64,000 nucleotides of DNA from RAM1 sp041905405 (GTDB taxonomy: Bacteria > Pseudomonadota > Gammaproteobacteria > Burkholderiales > Burkholderiaceae_C): contig JAYRLC010000023.1 of assembly GCA_041905405.1 (NCBI GenBank), positions 1 through 64,000 of the forward strand, read 5' to 3'. The position numbers and the translations under genes are program-made. The notes under the pieces were generated by a model. That model did not search any database. It saw only the letters and a program-made list of their open reading frames with translations, and was not told the DNA's origin. Shown here piece after piece: positions 41,301-48,648 of this stretch. The first letter of the stretch is position 1, and every line of letters begins with the position of its first letter.

Positions 41301-44300
41301 AACGCTCGATGCGGGCCAGCGCGGCCTTGCGCTCGCTCAGGTCGCGCACGGTCACCACCATGACCCAGGCCCCGTCGGACAGCAGTGCCTGGCGCCGGAC
41401 CTCGGCCGCGAACGTGCTGCCGTCGGGCCGCCGCTCGACCACTTCCTCGTGCACGACGGCCGGGGACTGCCGGATGACGGCGTCGTACCTGGCCGCCAGC
41501 TCGTCGCGCGTGGTGTCCTGCAGGGTCAGGTGCACTGGCAGGGCCATCATCTCGTCGCGCGTGCAGCCGTGCATGGCGCAGGTGGCTTCATTCACGTCAA
41601 TGACCTGCATGGTCGACCGGTCGATCAGCATCACGGCGTCGGGGCTCATGTTCACCACCGCCGCGAAGCGTTCAATGCGAGCCTGCGCGGCCTTGCGCTC
41701 GGTCAGGTCGCGCACGGTGATGACGATCACCCATTCGCCATCGGCCCGCACCGCCTGGCGCTGCGCCTCGGCGGGGAAGCGGCTGCCGTCGGCGCGGATG
41801 GCCTGGATTTCGGCGCGGCTGGTCGCGGGCGACGTGCGGATCATCTCGTCGTACAGCTTTTCCAGTTCTTCGAGCGAGCCGCCGTCCTTGTGCAGATGCG
41901 GTGGCATGGTGGTCAACTGCTCGCGGGTGTAGCCGTACATGCGGCAGGCGGCGTCGTTGACATCCACGATGCGCATGCCGTCACGCTGCACGACGAACAC
42001 GGCGTCGGCGCTCAGACTGACAATCGCCGCGAACCGTTCCATGCGGGCCTGTGCGGCCTTGCGTTCGGTAATGTCGCGGGTGACGTTGACGACGAGCCAC
42101 CGGCCATCCACCTGGACGGCCTGGCGGACGGTCTCGGTGTGCACGCGGCGGCCGTCGGGCGTGCGCTGGGTACGTTCCTGGGTCTGGGCCTGGGGATGGT
42201 TGGCGATCAGCTCCGCGTAGCTTTCGCGCAGCCTCTCAGGCGTCATGCCTTCGTTGAAGGAGCCCAGCCATTTCAGCAGGCCGGTCATGCCCATGTCCAG
42301 CACCTGCTCGCGCGTGAGGCCGTACAGCGAGCCCGCCGCGCGGTTGACTTCGACGTATTCGAGTTTTTCGGGATCGATGAGGTAGAAGCTGTCGGGCGCC
42401 AGGTCGATCGCGGCCTTGAGCATGTTCAGCCGGGTCTGCTCGGCCTTGCGCTGGGTGATGTCCCGCGCCACGCTGATGACGAGCCAACGGTCGCCCACGC
42501 GCGCGGCCCGTCGTACCGCTTCGGTAAGGATCGTGCTGCCGTCGGGGCGGCGCACGACGCGCTCCTCGGACACGGCCTGGGGCGCCATGGCGATCAGGTC
42601 GTCATAGCGCTGACGCAGCAACTGCGGCGTGAACTGCGGGAACATGCCGAGCATGCCGCGTTTCATTACCTCCTGCAGCGGCAGGCCGTGCAGGCGGCAG
42701 ACGGCGTCGTTCACGTGCACATACTGGAAGGTGTCGGGGTCCACGACGGCGATGGCGTCGGGTGCGGCGTCGACGGCGGCCAGCAGCAACTCGAGCTGGG
42801 CCTGGGCTGCCAGCCGCTGCGTGATGTCGCGGTTGACGCTGACGATGATCCAGCGGTCGTCGACGCGGACGGCGCGGCGCGTGGCCTCGACCATGCGTTC
42901 GGAGCCGTCCGGCCGCCGCAGAGGCCGCGTCTCGATGTCGGGCTGGGGGCTTTGCGCAATGACCTTGGCGTACACCTCGCGCAGATGCCGGCGTGCTTCC
43001 TCGTCCTGGAACACCCCCGTGATGCCGCTGGCCAGCATCCGGGCACGCGGCAGCGCCGTGAGCTGGGCCGCAGCCTCGTTCACGTCGATGTAGTCGAGCG
43101 TGGCCGGATCAATGACCAGGATCGCATCGGGAGCGGCGTCGATGGCCGCCTTCAGCAGTTCCAGGCGAGCCTGGGCCGCCCGGCGTTCGGTGATGTCACG
43201 CATCACGCTGATCACAAGCCATTCGCCATCGACGCGGATGGCGCGGCGGATCGATTCGGCCCACACCACGCGTCCGTCGCTGCGCGGAATCTGCCGTTCT
43301 TCGGTCAGTGAGTCGGGGAACCGGCTGATCAGCTCGTCGTAGCGTGCGCGCAGGCCAGCCTCGTCGAACCTGTTGCCGAACGCCCCCCGGACCCCCAGGG
43401 CCCGCAGTTCGTCGCGGGATACGCCGTGCATCCGCGCGGCCGCCTCGTTGACATCGACATAGGCGAAGGTTCGGGGGTCGATGATGTAGATGCCGTCGCC
43501 CGACGCGTCGAAGGCAGCCGTGATGCGCTCCAGATGCCGTTGCTGGCGCTTGCGCGCGGTGATGTCGATGCGGGTGCTCAGGATCAGCCAGCGGCCACCC
43601 GAGTGCATGGCGCGGTGGCGGATCTCCAGCTGCACGGCCGTGCCGTCGGGGCGTGTGGCGCCCTCCTCGCGGACGATGGTTTCGGGGTGCCGCGCCACCA
43701 CGTCGGCATAAAACGGCCGGATGTCTCCTATGTTTCCGAACCGGCGCGCCAGCCCGGCCGGGCCAAGCGCGGCGATGTCCTGCGCGGGAGTGCCCGTAAG
43801 CTTCTGGAATGCGTCGTTGAAGTACAGATAGGACAAAGCCTGCACGTCCACGATGCAGATGGCGTCCGTGGCCTGCTCGAAGGCGGCCTGGAACAGTTCG
43901 CGCTGCGCCTGGGTGGCCACATTTGCCGAGATGTCCCGCCAGGTGATGAAGATCAGCCACCGGCCGTCCACGTTCAGGGCCTGGCGGGTGGCGGCGACCG
44001 GAACGGTCCGTCCGTCGTCGCGGAGAAAGTCGTACTCATGCGTCAGCGCCTGGGGCGAGCGCTTGATGAGTTCCGCATACAGGGCGTGGAAATCCTCATT
44101 GCCACTGCCGTCGCGCCGGCGCAGGGTCGTGGGACCGCGTCGGCGCATCTCCTCCAGGGTCATGCCCATCAACGCGCAGGCGGCTGGATTGGCGTCCAGG
44201 AAGACCAGCGTCCGCGCGTCCACCACCATCGCGGCGTCGGGGCTGAGGAATAGCGCGGAGTTCACACGCGATGCCAGCCCGTCCGCCGCTGTCGTGGCGT

Positions 44301-44628
44301 GCCGAATCCGGACACAGAAGGCTTGCCTGCCGCCCGTCGTGGAGCGCGTTGCCGCAAGCTCCAGAGGCAGTGCGGTTGCCCCCAGCAGCTTCACGGGTGT
44401 GGGAGGGAGCTGGTCGGTACCTTTCCAGCCTGCGGCATCGGCCAACGGCTCAGGCTGCCAGACCGACGCCGCGGCCATGCCCTGCAGGCCGCCCATGGCG
44501 GCCTGCGCCGCCGGCGCAAGCAGGTCCTGTGCGGCAGGATTGGCATAGACGATGAGGCCGTCCATGACCAGCACGAGCGCGTCGGAAGAGAGTTCGGCAA
44601 GGTTCCGGAAATCCGTGGCGTCGTGCAT
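38317..44628 (-). CDS. Giant soluble histidine kinase with about 15 tandem PAS units
   Basis: A 2103-aa protein. Residues 1-105 are a divergent PAS. Fourteen PAS/PAC units follow, each about 122-137 residues, closing with an RDIT/S-R-type motif near residues 234, 357, 479, 600, 724, 853, 975, 1097, 1221, 1346, 1474, 1596, 1718 and 1855. Two unit types alternate: ARxERFAAxVNLSADAVxVxDR (units 7-10, 12, 13) and LLKAAIDAAPDxxLxIDPxTLxYxDVN (units 3-6, 11, 14). HisKA carries His1887 (FAYVTSHDLSEPLRMV); HATPase has NLVGNAIKF and GTGIGLSICKKIV. No transmembrane helix is seen. Typical cytoplasmic PAS kinases have one to six PAS domains. Confidence 0.93.
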   Translation of the reverse strand: MHDATDFRNLAELSSDALVLVMDGLIVYANPAAQDLLAPAAQAAMGGLQGMAAASVWQPEPLADAAGWKGTDQLPPTPVKLLGATALPLELAATRSTTGGRQAFCVRIRHATTAADGLASRVNSALFLSPDAAMVVDARTLVFLDANPAACALMGMTLEEMRRRGPTTLRRRDGSGNEDFHALYAELIKRSPQALTHEYDFLRDDGRTVPVAATRQALNVDGRWLIFITWRDISANVATQAQRELFQAAFEQATDAICIVDVQALSYLYFNDAFQKLTGTPAQDIAALGPAGLARRFGNIGDIRPFYADVVARHPETIVREEGATRPDGTAVQLEIRHRAMHSGGRWLILSTRIDITARKRQQRHLERITAAFDASGDGIYIIDPRTFAYVDVNEAAARMHGVSRDELRALGVRGAFGNRFDEAGLRARYDELISRFPDSLTEERQIPRSDGRVVWAESIRRAIRVDGEWLVISVMRDITERRAAQARLELLKAAIDAAPDAILVIDPATLDYIDVNEAAAQLTALPRARMLASGITGVFQDEEARRHLREVYAKVIAQSPQPDIETRPLRRPDGSERMVEATRRAVRVDDRWIIVSVNRDITQRLAAQAQLELLLAAVDAAPDAIAVVDPDTFQYVHVNDAVCRLHGLPLQEVMKRGMLGMFPQFTPQLLRQRYDDLIAMAPQAVSEERVVRRPDGSTILTEAVRRAARVGDRWLVISVARDITQRKAEQTRLNMLKAAIDLAPDSFYLIDPEKLEYVEVNRAAGSLYGLTREQVLDMGMTGLLKWLGSFNEGMTPERLRESYAELIANHPQAQTQERTQRTPDGRRVHTETVRQAVQVDGRWLVVNVTRDITERKAAQARMERFAAIVSLSADAVFVVQRDGMRIVDVNDAACRMYGYTREQLTTMPPHLHKDGGSLEELEKLYDEMIRTSPATSRAEIQAIRADGSRFPAEAQRQAVRADGEWVIVITVRDLTERKAAQARIERFAAVVNMSPDAVMLIDRSTMQVIDVNEATCAMHGCTRDEMMALPVHLTLQDTTRDELAARYDAVIRQSPAVVHEEVVERRPDGSTFAAEVRRQALLSDGAWVMVVTVRDLSERKAALARIERFAAIVNLSADALFVIDRESMNVVDVNDSACRMYDYSREQLIGHPVHRLTRTYQEAAARMAREYDEVIAQSPRVTVTEVEPRRADGRSFHAEVQRMAIRSEGRWLVVTTVRDITERKLAQERIGRFAAVLNLSADAVLLVDRASMRIIDVNEAACRLHGYTREELLALPPHLSRGSTTLQQLEADYDEAIRRSPEVIHAELVAQRADGSHFVAEVQRQALQSGPGGGWIIAITARDVTQRKAAEAGLRQLKAVVDVAPDGMYIVDADSGEYIDLNHAAGRLYGLSREEVLGMGMTGFMRWLNNHDANFTLDGVRERHNWLIQNYPQVHTSERRVRLPGRPDIVTETLRQAVQVDGRWLILIVVRDITERKAAQDRIERFAAIVNLSADAVLVFDRTRMSIIDVNETACRMYGHTRDTFLALPPHRGRTGATQEDLERQFDDAIHASPAVIRTEITAMRADGSSFPAEVHRQAIRSEDGWLVVATVRDITERKAAQLRMERFAAVVNLSADGVFVVDRETLRTIDVNEAACRMYGYTREDLLALRPNANRPGMSTADLEALYDETIARSPEIHYMEHDAVRCDGSVFQAETHRLAIQSDGRWLILATVRDITERKRAEAEIRRRVAELELLRQAYDAAVDVIMIADPETLEYYDVNQAAVQMLGVPRETLLAGGVESSYYSTANEPFNPDRMRKGYQYVISRAPEAIVDVRTVNPLGLGGRDTVIEFSRRAVNVDGRWVIVTLMRDITEARRAEEEIRQRVAELTRSNQELEQFAYVTSHDLSEPLRMVASYTQLLSRRYADKFDDDGREFIKYAVDGAQRMKQLIDDLLMYSRAGRSKVPMRQIRLDRALDDALANLANAIERNGAVIERGPMPELVCEKAGLTQVFQNLVGNAIKFRGEAPPVVRITAVEDAQFWTISVADNGIGIAPEYFQRIFIIFQRLHSRTKYEGTGIGLSICKKIVERHGGQFTVASGPGQGTTFSFTLSKSLTESETP
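39030..44000. repeat. DNA-level tandem repeats of the PAS array
   Basis: The PAS units are spaced by about 365-410 bp and share long near-identical stretches on the + strand, for example the block near 39700, 40070, 40830 and 41930 that encodes the DVNEAACRMYGYTRE part, and the TERKAAQ block near 39830, 40200, 41700 and 42060. This is a recombination-prone coding repeat, not a CRISPR array. The number of units may vary between strains. Confidence 0.7.
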
Positions 44629-44700
44629 GGCCTTTGTGCGGTCAGATCATGGACCCAGTATCGTGTATCACTAAAGCTCGCGCAATCGACCCGGCGGGCC

Positions 44701-44706
44701 TATACT
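44701..44706 (+). promoter_or_regulatory. -10-like TATACT before the response regulator
   Basis: TATACT ends 7 nt before the ATG at 44714, with no Shine-Dalgarno. It lies in the 85-bp gap divergent from the giant kinase. The transcript may be leaderless. Confidence 0.4.
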
Positions 44707-44713
44707 GTTTCTC

Positions 44714-45259
44714 ATGTCCGCAACAGGTTCCGGTCAGGCTCAGCGCCTGAAAGTCCTCGTGGTCGATGACCACCATCTCGTGCGCGAGGGGCTCAAACTT
44801 GCCCTGCGCCAGATTCAGGACGACGTGGAGGTGCTGGAGGCGGACACGTTGGGCAAGGCCATCGAGACCTATCGCGCTCATTCCGATTTCGATCTGGTCC
44901 TGCTGGACCTGTCCATGCCCGGCACGACAGGCGCGGCGTCCGCGCTGGACGGTTTCGAGCAGAGCTGCCCCGACGCCCGCATCGTGGTGGTGTCGGCTTC
45001 CTACGACATGCAGACCGTGCAGGGGGCTCTGCGCAAGGGCGCTTTGGGCTTCATCCCCAAGCTTGCCGGCAAGGACGCCCTGCTCAGCGCCCTGCGGTTC
45101 GTTCTGGACGGAGGCATCTATGTCCCACCCGAGGCCGTCGTAGGGGGGCCGCAGGACGCCCCGCCGCGATTCGGCATGGGTGGCGGCAGTCCCTCATCGC
45201 CCATGCCGGCGCTGTCCCGCCAGATCTGGCTGGACGATCCGGCCAGCAAGCACAAATAA
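44714..45259 (+). CDS. NarL-type response regulator receiver without HTH output domain
   Basis: A 181-aa protein. Residues about 10-130 are a receiver: KVLVVDDHHLVREGLKLAL, phospho-acceptor Asp65 (LVLLDLSMPG), VVSASYDMQTVQGALRKGALGFIPK. The linker (about 131-165) is followed by PMPALSRQIWLDDPASKHK, where a LuxR/NarL HTH normally begins (LTxRQ...). The protein stops there, so the DNA-binding domain is missing. I checked the two other forward frames up to thiL and saw no HTH continuation, so it looks like a deletion and not a simple frameshift. It is divergent from the PAS-array kinase and may be a phosphate sink or partner. Confidence 0.85.
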   Translation: MSATGSGQAQRLKVLVVDDHHLVREGLKLALRQIQDDVEVLEADTLGKAIETYRAHSDFDLVLLDLSMPGTTGAASALDGFEQSCPDARIVVVSASYDMQTVQGALRKGALGFIPKLAGKDALLSALRFVLDGGIYVPPEAVVGGPQDAPPRFGMGGGSPSSPMPALSRQIWLDDPASKHK

Positions 45260-45286
45260 GCGCTAACGCTGCGCCTGCCGGGCGCA

Positions 45287-46234
45287 TCAGGCGAAGTGGT
45301 CGAACGACGCGTAGGCGGCGTCTACGATGTTGCCTTGCGCGTCCCGCAGGTGCAGGCCGGGCGCGGCGTCGATCACGCCGATGCGCGTGACGGCGGCGCC
45401 CGCCCCGGCGGCTGCATTCAGCACGGCGGCCCGCATCGCGGGCGGCGCGGTGAACGCGAGCTCGTAGTCGTCACCGCCCGCGAGGACGAATTCCAGCCGC
45501 CGTTCCCCCTGGTAAGGGGACGCCATGAGACCCAGCGCGGCTGGTATGTGGATGCATGCACCGACGCCGCTGGCGTGCAGCACGTGTCCCAGGTCGCCCA
45601 GCAGGCCGTCGCTCACATCGATGGCTGACGTGGCGATGCCGCGCAGCGCGATGCCCAGCGCCACGCGAGGCGTGGGCGTTTCCATGCGTGCCCGCGCGCT
45701 TTCGAAAGTGTCCGCGCCAACGGTCAGCCCGCCGCGAAAGACCTCCAGCGCGAGCCGTGCGTCGCCCAGTGTGCCGCTGACCCACAGGTCGTCGCCAGCC
45801 CGCGCGCCGCTGCGCAGCAGGGCCTGGCCCACCGGCACTTCGCCGAACACGGTGATGCAGATGTTCAGCGGGCCCTGGGTGGTGTCGCCGCCCACCAGCT
45901 CACAGCCGTGAGCGTCCGCCAGCGCCAGCAGGCCGCGCGAGAAAGGCGCAAGAAAGGACTCGTCGGCGCGCGGCAGCGCCAGGGCCAGCGTGAAGGCCAG
46001 CGGCTGCGCGCCGCAGGCCGCCAGATCGCTCAGGTTCACGGCCAGCGCCTTGTGGCCCAGGCGGGCCGGGTCCACGGTGGACAGGAAGTGGCGGCCTTCG
46101 ACCAGCATGTCGCTGGACACGGCCAGGTGCATGCCCGGCGATGGCGCGAGCAGCGCGCAGTCGTCTCCGTTGCCCAGGGCGGCGCGGCGCGCCGGCCGCA
46201 CGAAGAAGCGGCGGATCAGATCGAACTCACCCAT
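45287..46234 (-). CDS. thiL: Thiamine-monophosphate kinase
   Basis: A 315-aa kinase producing thiamine diphosphate, the active cofactor. Motifs are GEFDLIRRFF, GNGDDCALLAPSPGMHLAVSSDMLVEGRHF, KALAVNLSDLAACGAQP, GGDTTQGP, SAIDVSDGLLGDL and GGDDYELAF, all ThiL hallmarks. Its start overlaps the end of the antiporter gene by 8 nt, so it ends the antiporter operon and is not in the usual nusB-thiL-pgpA order. Confidence 0.95.
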   Translation of the reverse strand: MGEFDLIRRFFVRPARRAALGNGDDCALLAPSPGMHLAVSSDMLVEGRHFLSTVDPARLGHKALAVNLSDLAACGAQPLAFTLALALPRADESFLAPFSRGLLALADAHGCELVGGDTTQGPLNICITVFGEVPVGQALLRSGARAGDDLWVSGTLGDARLALEVFRGGLTVGADTFESARARMETPTPRVALGIALRGIATSAIDVSDGLLGDLGHVLHASGVGACIHIPAALGLMASPYQGERRLEFVLAGGDDYELAFTAPPAMRAAVLNAAAGAGAAVTRIGVIDAAPGLHLRDAQGNIVDAAYASFDHFA

Positions 46235-47456
46235 GGGTCACCCCTGCTGGCGCGGAAGGCGCATCCGTTCTCAGTCTGTCGCCAGACCAGCGTAGCGCCC
46301 GCGACGCGATCGGTGGGCCTACCGTTTCCAGCACAGCCACCGCCGCCAGCACGATCGAGCTGACCACGGCGCCGTCGGCCGGAAACAGTGAAACCGTGGT
46401 GTTCACAAGGCCGATAGCCAGTCCAGCCATGGGAATGAGCAGCAGTCCGGTGGTGGCAGCCTGCTGCGTGGGTACGCCCGCCAGGCGCGCGGCCATTCCA
46501 ACGCCCATCCATTTGGCCAGCGAACGGCCGATCACGAAGACGGCTGCGGCAGGCGCGTACTGAACCATCTCGGCAACATGCAGGTTGGCCCCCGCATAGA
46601 CGAACAGCGCAATGAAAAACAGCTCGAACGCCGGCCCGAATTCGATATCGGCGACCAGCTCCTTTTGTTCCAGACTACGCACCACGATACCCAGCACCAG
46701 TGGTGCGAACAGCGGCGACAACTTCAACATCATGGCCAGGCCGAGTGTGAGCGCCACGGCTCCCACCACCAGTGCGAGCAGATACTGGGGCGCCGTCTTG
46801 GTACGTCGCGCCGCGTGATGCAGCAGCCAGCCCACGAAGGCGCCCAGCGCGGCCGATCCCAGCAACCTGTACAGCGGGGCCAGCAGCATCGTGGACAGTG
46901 GTGCATCGGCGCGGTTGTACATCAGCGGCAGCAGCGCGGCGAACGCTACAAAAGCCAGCACATTGTTCAGTGCGACCAGACTCTTGGCGCGTTCGGTGAC
47001 CGGGCCATGCGCGCCCAGCTCATGCGATACGTGCAGCAATACGGCGGGCGACGATGACACGGCAATCGCGGCGATGACCGCCGCGGGCAGACCGCGCACG
47101 CCCACCAGGTCCAGCGTGAAATACACGATCACAAAGGTCAGCGAGCATTCGCTCAGCGAGACCACCAGCAGCCGGCGATCATGCGCCAGCTTTTTGATGT
47201 CCAGCGACAGGCCTAGCCGGTACAGGATGAGCCCCAGTGCGATGTCGATGACAACGCGGGCACCCGCCAAACCTTCATGGCTTACCAGGTGCAGCACATT
47301 GGGCCCTGCCACGAAGCCCACCAGCATGAAGCCAGTGATACTGGGCAGCCACGGCCAGCGATGCGCTACATAGCCGCCAAGCGCACCGCAAAACAGCAGA
47401 AACCCGAAGAAGAACAGCGCATTCGCCGCAATCGGCCAGGCGGGCAGGAAATCCAT
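46227..47456 (-). CDS. CPA2-type cation:proton antiporter (Kef-like, no RCK domain)
   Basis: A 409-aa membrane protein with about 11-12 hydrophobic helices, of the Na+/H+ or K+/H+ exchanger family. Conserved segments are ITGFMLVGFVAGPNVL, IALGLILYRLGLSLD, AVIAAIAVSSSPAVLLHVSHELGAHGPVTERAKSLVALNNV and PLFAPLVLGIVVRSLE. No C-terminal nucleotide-binding RCK/TrkA-N domain is present. It shares layout and the SPAVL...GPVTERA motif with the antiporter at 48638-49915, so the two are paralogues. They bracket a YbdK-type ligase gene. Overlap with thiL is 8 nt. Confidence 0.87.
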   Translation of the reverse strand: MDFLPAWPIAANALFFFGFLLFCGALGGYVAHRWPWLPSITGFMLVGFVAGPNVLHLVSHEGLAGARVVIDIALGLILYRLGLSLDIKKLAHDRRLLVVSLSECSLTFVIVYFTLDLVGVRGLPAAVIAAIAVSSSPAVLLHVSHELGAHGPVTERAKSLVALNNVLAFVAFAALLPLMYNRADAPLSTMLLAPLYRLLGSAALGAFVGWLLHHAARRTKTAPQYLLALVVGAVALTLGLAMMLKLSPLFAPLVLGIVVRSLEQKELVADIEFGPAFELFFIALFVYAGANLHVAEMVQYAPAAAVFVIGRSLAKWMGVGMAARLAGVPTQQAATTGLLLIPMAGLAIGLVNTTVSLFPADGAVVSSIVLAAVAVLETVGPPIASRALRWSGDRLRTDAPSAPAGVTHG

Positions 47457-47529
47457 GGAAGGAACTGGCGGGCTATGGGGACCCGCCGATCATAGCCACC
47501 CCTATGCGCTTGACCAGCTTGCGGCCGAG

Positions 47530-48648
47530 TCAGAGCCCGCGAAATTTCTGAGCCGACTGGCGAACCACTTCTGCCAGTAGCCGCTCTTGCCCCTGGCGTT
47601 CGCGCAGCCAGCGCGCGTCGTTGTTACCCAGCTCCACGCTGCTGCGCAGCAGGTGTACGCCGGCGCTCGCGTTGAGCTTCTGGATCTGTGGGTGGATGCG
47701 CGCCATGGTGGCCAGGATGTGGTCGCGCAGCGCCATGTGCTCGCCGGTGGCCGGGTCCACGTACACGGCTTCGAGCCCGAAGCGGCAGGCCTGGAAACGG
47801 TTGTAGGTGTAGACGAGGTAGTCGTCCTCGGCCGGCATGAAGGGGTCTTCTTCCAGGAACCAGGCCGCCAGCGACTGCACGTAGGCGGCCAGCGCCGCGG
47901 CGCGGCCCACGGTCAGCGGCGTGTCGAACACGCGGATCTCGATCGTGCCGTACTCGGGCTTGGGACGGATGTCCCAGTAAAAGTCCTTCATGCTCTTGAC
48001 CACGCCGGTGCGGGTCATCTTGTCGAAATAGTCGCTGAAACCGTCCCAAGTCAGCGTGAACGGCGCGCGGCCCGACAGCGGAAAGGCGAACACGGAGTTC
48101 AGCCGCGCGGAGTCGAACGCCGTGTCCTGCGCCTGCACGAAAGGGCTGGACGCGGACAGCGCGATGAAGTGCGGGATGTAGCGCGACATGCGGTGCAGCA
48201 TGAGCAGCGCGCTGTCGGCGTCCGGGCAGCCCACGTGCACGTGCTGGCCGAAGATCGTGAACTGCTTGGACAGGTAGCCGTAAAGCTCGGACAGTTCGCG
48301 AAAGCGCGGCTTGTCATAAATGCGCTGGTCGTGCCACATCTGGAACGGGTGTGTCCCGCCGCCGGTGATGCCGATGTTGAGCTTGTCGGCGCTCTTGACC
48401 AGCGCGTCGCGGATCTGCGTGAGCTGGCCCAGCACCTCGCTGGACGAGCGGCACACGCCGGTGGAAATTTCGATCATGCTGGATGTCATCTCCGGCACCA
48501 CGCTGCCGGGCAGCGGCACCTTGGCCATCAGGCGCAGCATGTCGTCGGAATAGGGCGCCAGGTCGTAGTCGTTGGTGTTGACGAGCTGCAGCTCCAGCTC
48601 CACGCCGAGCGACAGCGCATCGGATCGGCTGAACGGTTCAAGTGCCAT
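47530..48648 (-). CDS. ybdK: YbdK family carboxylate-amine ligase
   Basis: A 372-aa ATP-grasp-independent ligase of the glutamate-cysteine ligase type 2 group: LGVELELQLVNTNDYDLAPYSDDMLRLM, VPEMTSSMIEISTGVCRS, THPFQMWHDQRIYDKPRF, QFTIFGQHVHVGCPDADSALL and DIRPKPEYGTIEIRVFDTPLTVGRAAALAAYVQSLAAWFL. E. coli YbdK has weak gamma-glutamylcysteine synthetase activity; the physiological substrate is not settled. It overlaps the upstream antiporter gene by 11 nt, and the second antiporter begins 73 nt downstream. Confidence 0.92.
   Translation of the reverse strand: MALEPFSRSDALSLGVELELQLVNTNDYDLAPYSDDMLRLMAKVPLPGSVVPEMTSSMIEISTGVCRSSSEVLGQLTQIRDALVKSADKLNIGITGGGTHPFQMWHDQRIYDKPRFRELSELYGYLSKQFTIFGQHVHVGCPDADSALLMLHRMSRYIPHFIALSASSPFVQAQDTAFDSARLNSVFAFPLSGRAPFTLTWDGFSDYFDKMTRTGVVKSMKDFYWDIRPKPEYGTIEIRVFDTPLTVGRAAALAAYVQSLAAWFLEEDPFMPAEDDYLVYTYNRFQACRFGLEAVYVDPATGEHMALRDHILATMARIHPQIQKLNASAGVHLLRSSVELGNNDARWLRERQGQERLLAEVVRQSAQKFRGL

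Noticed and set aside
38410..43311. 1633-aa plus-strand open frame
   Set aside because: It is the shadow of the PAS-array kinase on the opposite strand; its translation is a His/Arg/Gly-rich repeat with no fold.
39030..44000. Regular repeats as a possible CRISPR array or transposon cluster
   Set aside because: The spacing is 365-410 bp, the repeats are coding and degenerate, and they match tandem PAS domains.
47467..47487. Hairpin GGCGGG/CCCGCC between the antiporter and ybdK as a terminator
   Set aside because: The stem is short with a 9-nt loop and there is no T-run on the minus strand; the genes look co-transcribed.
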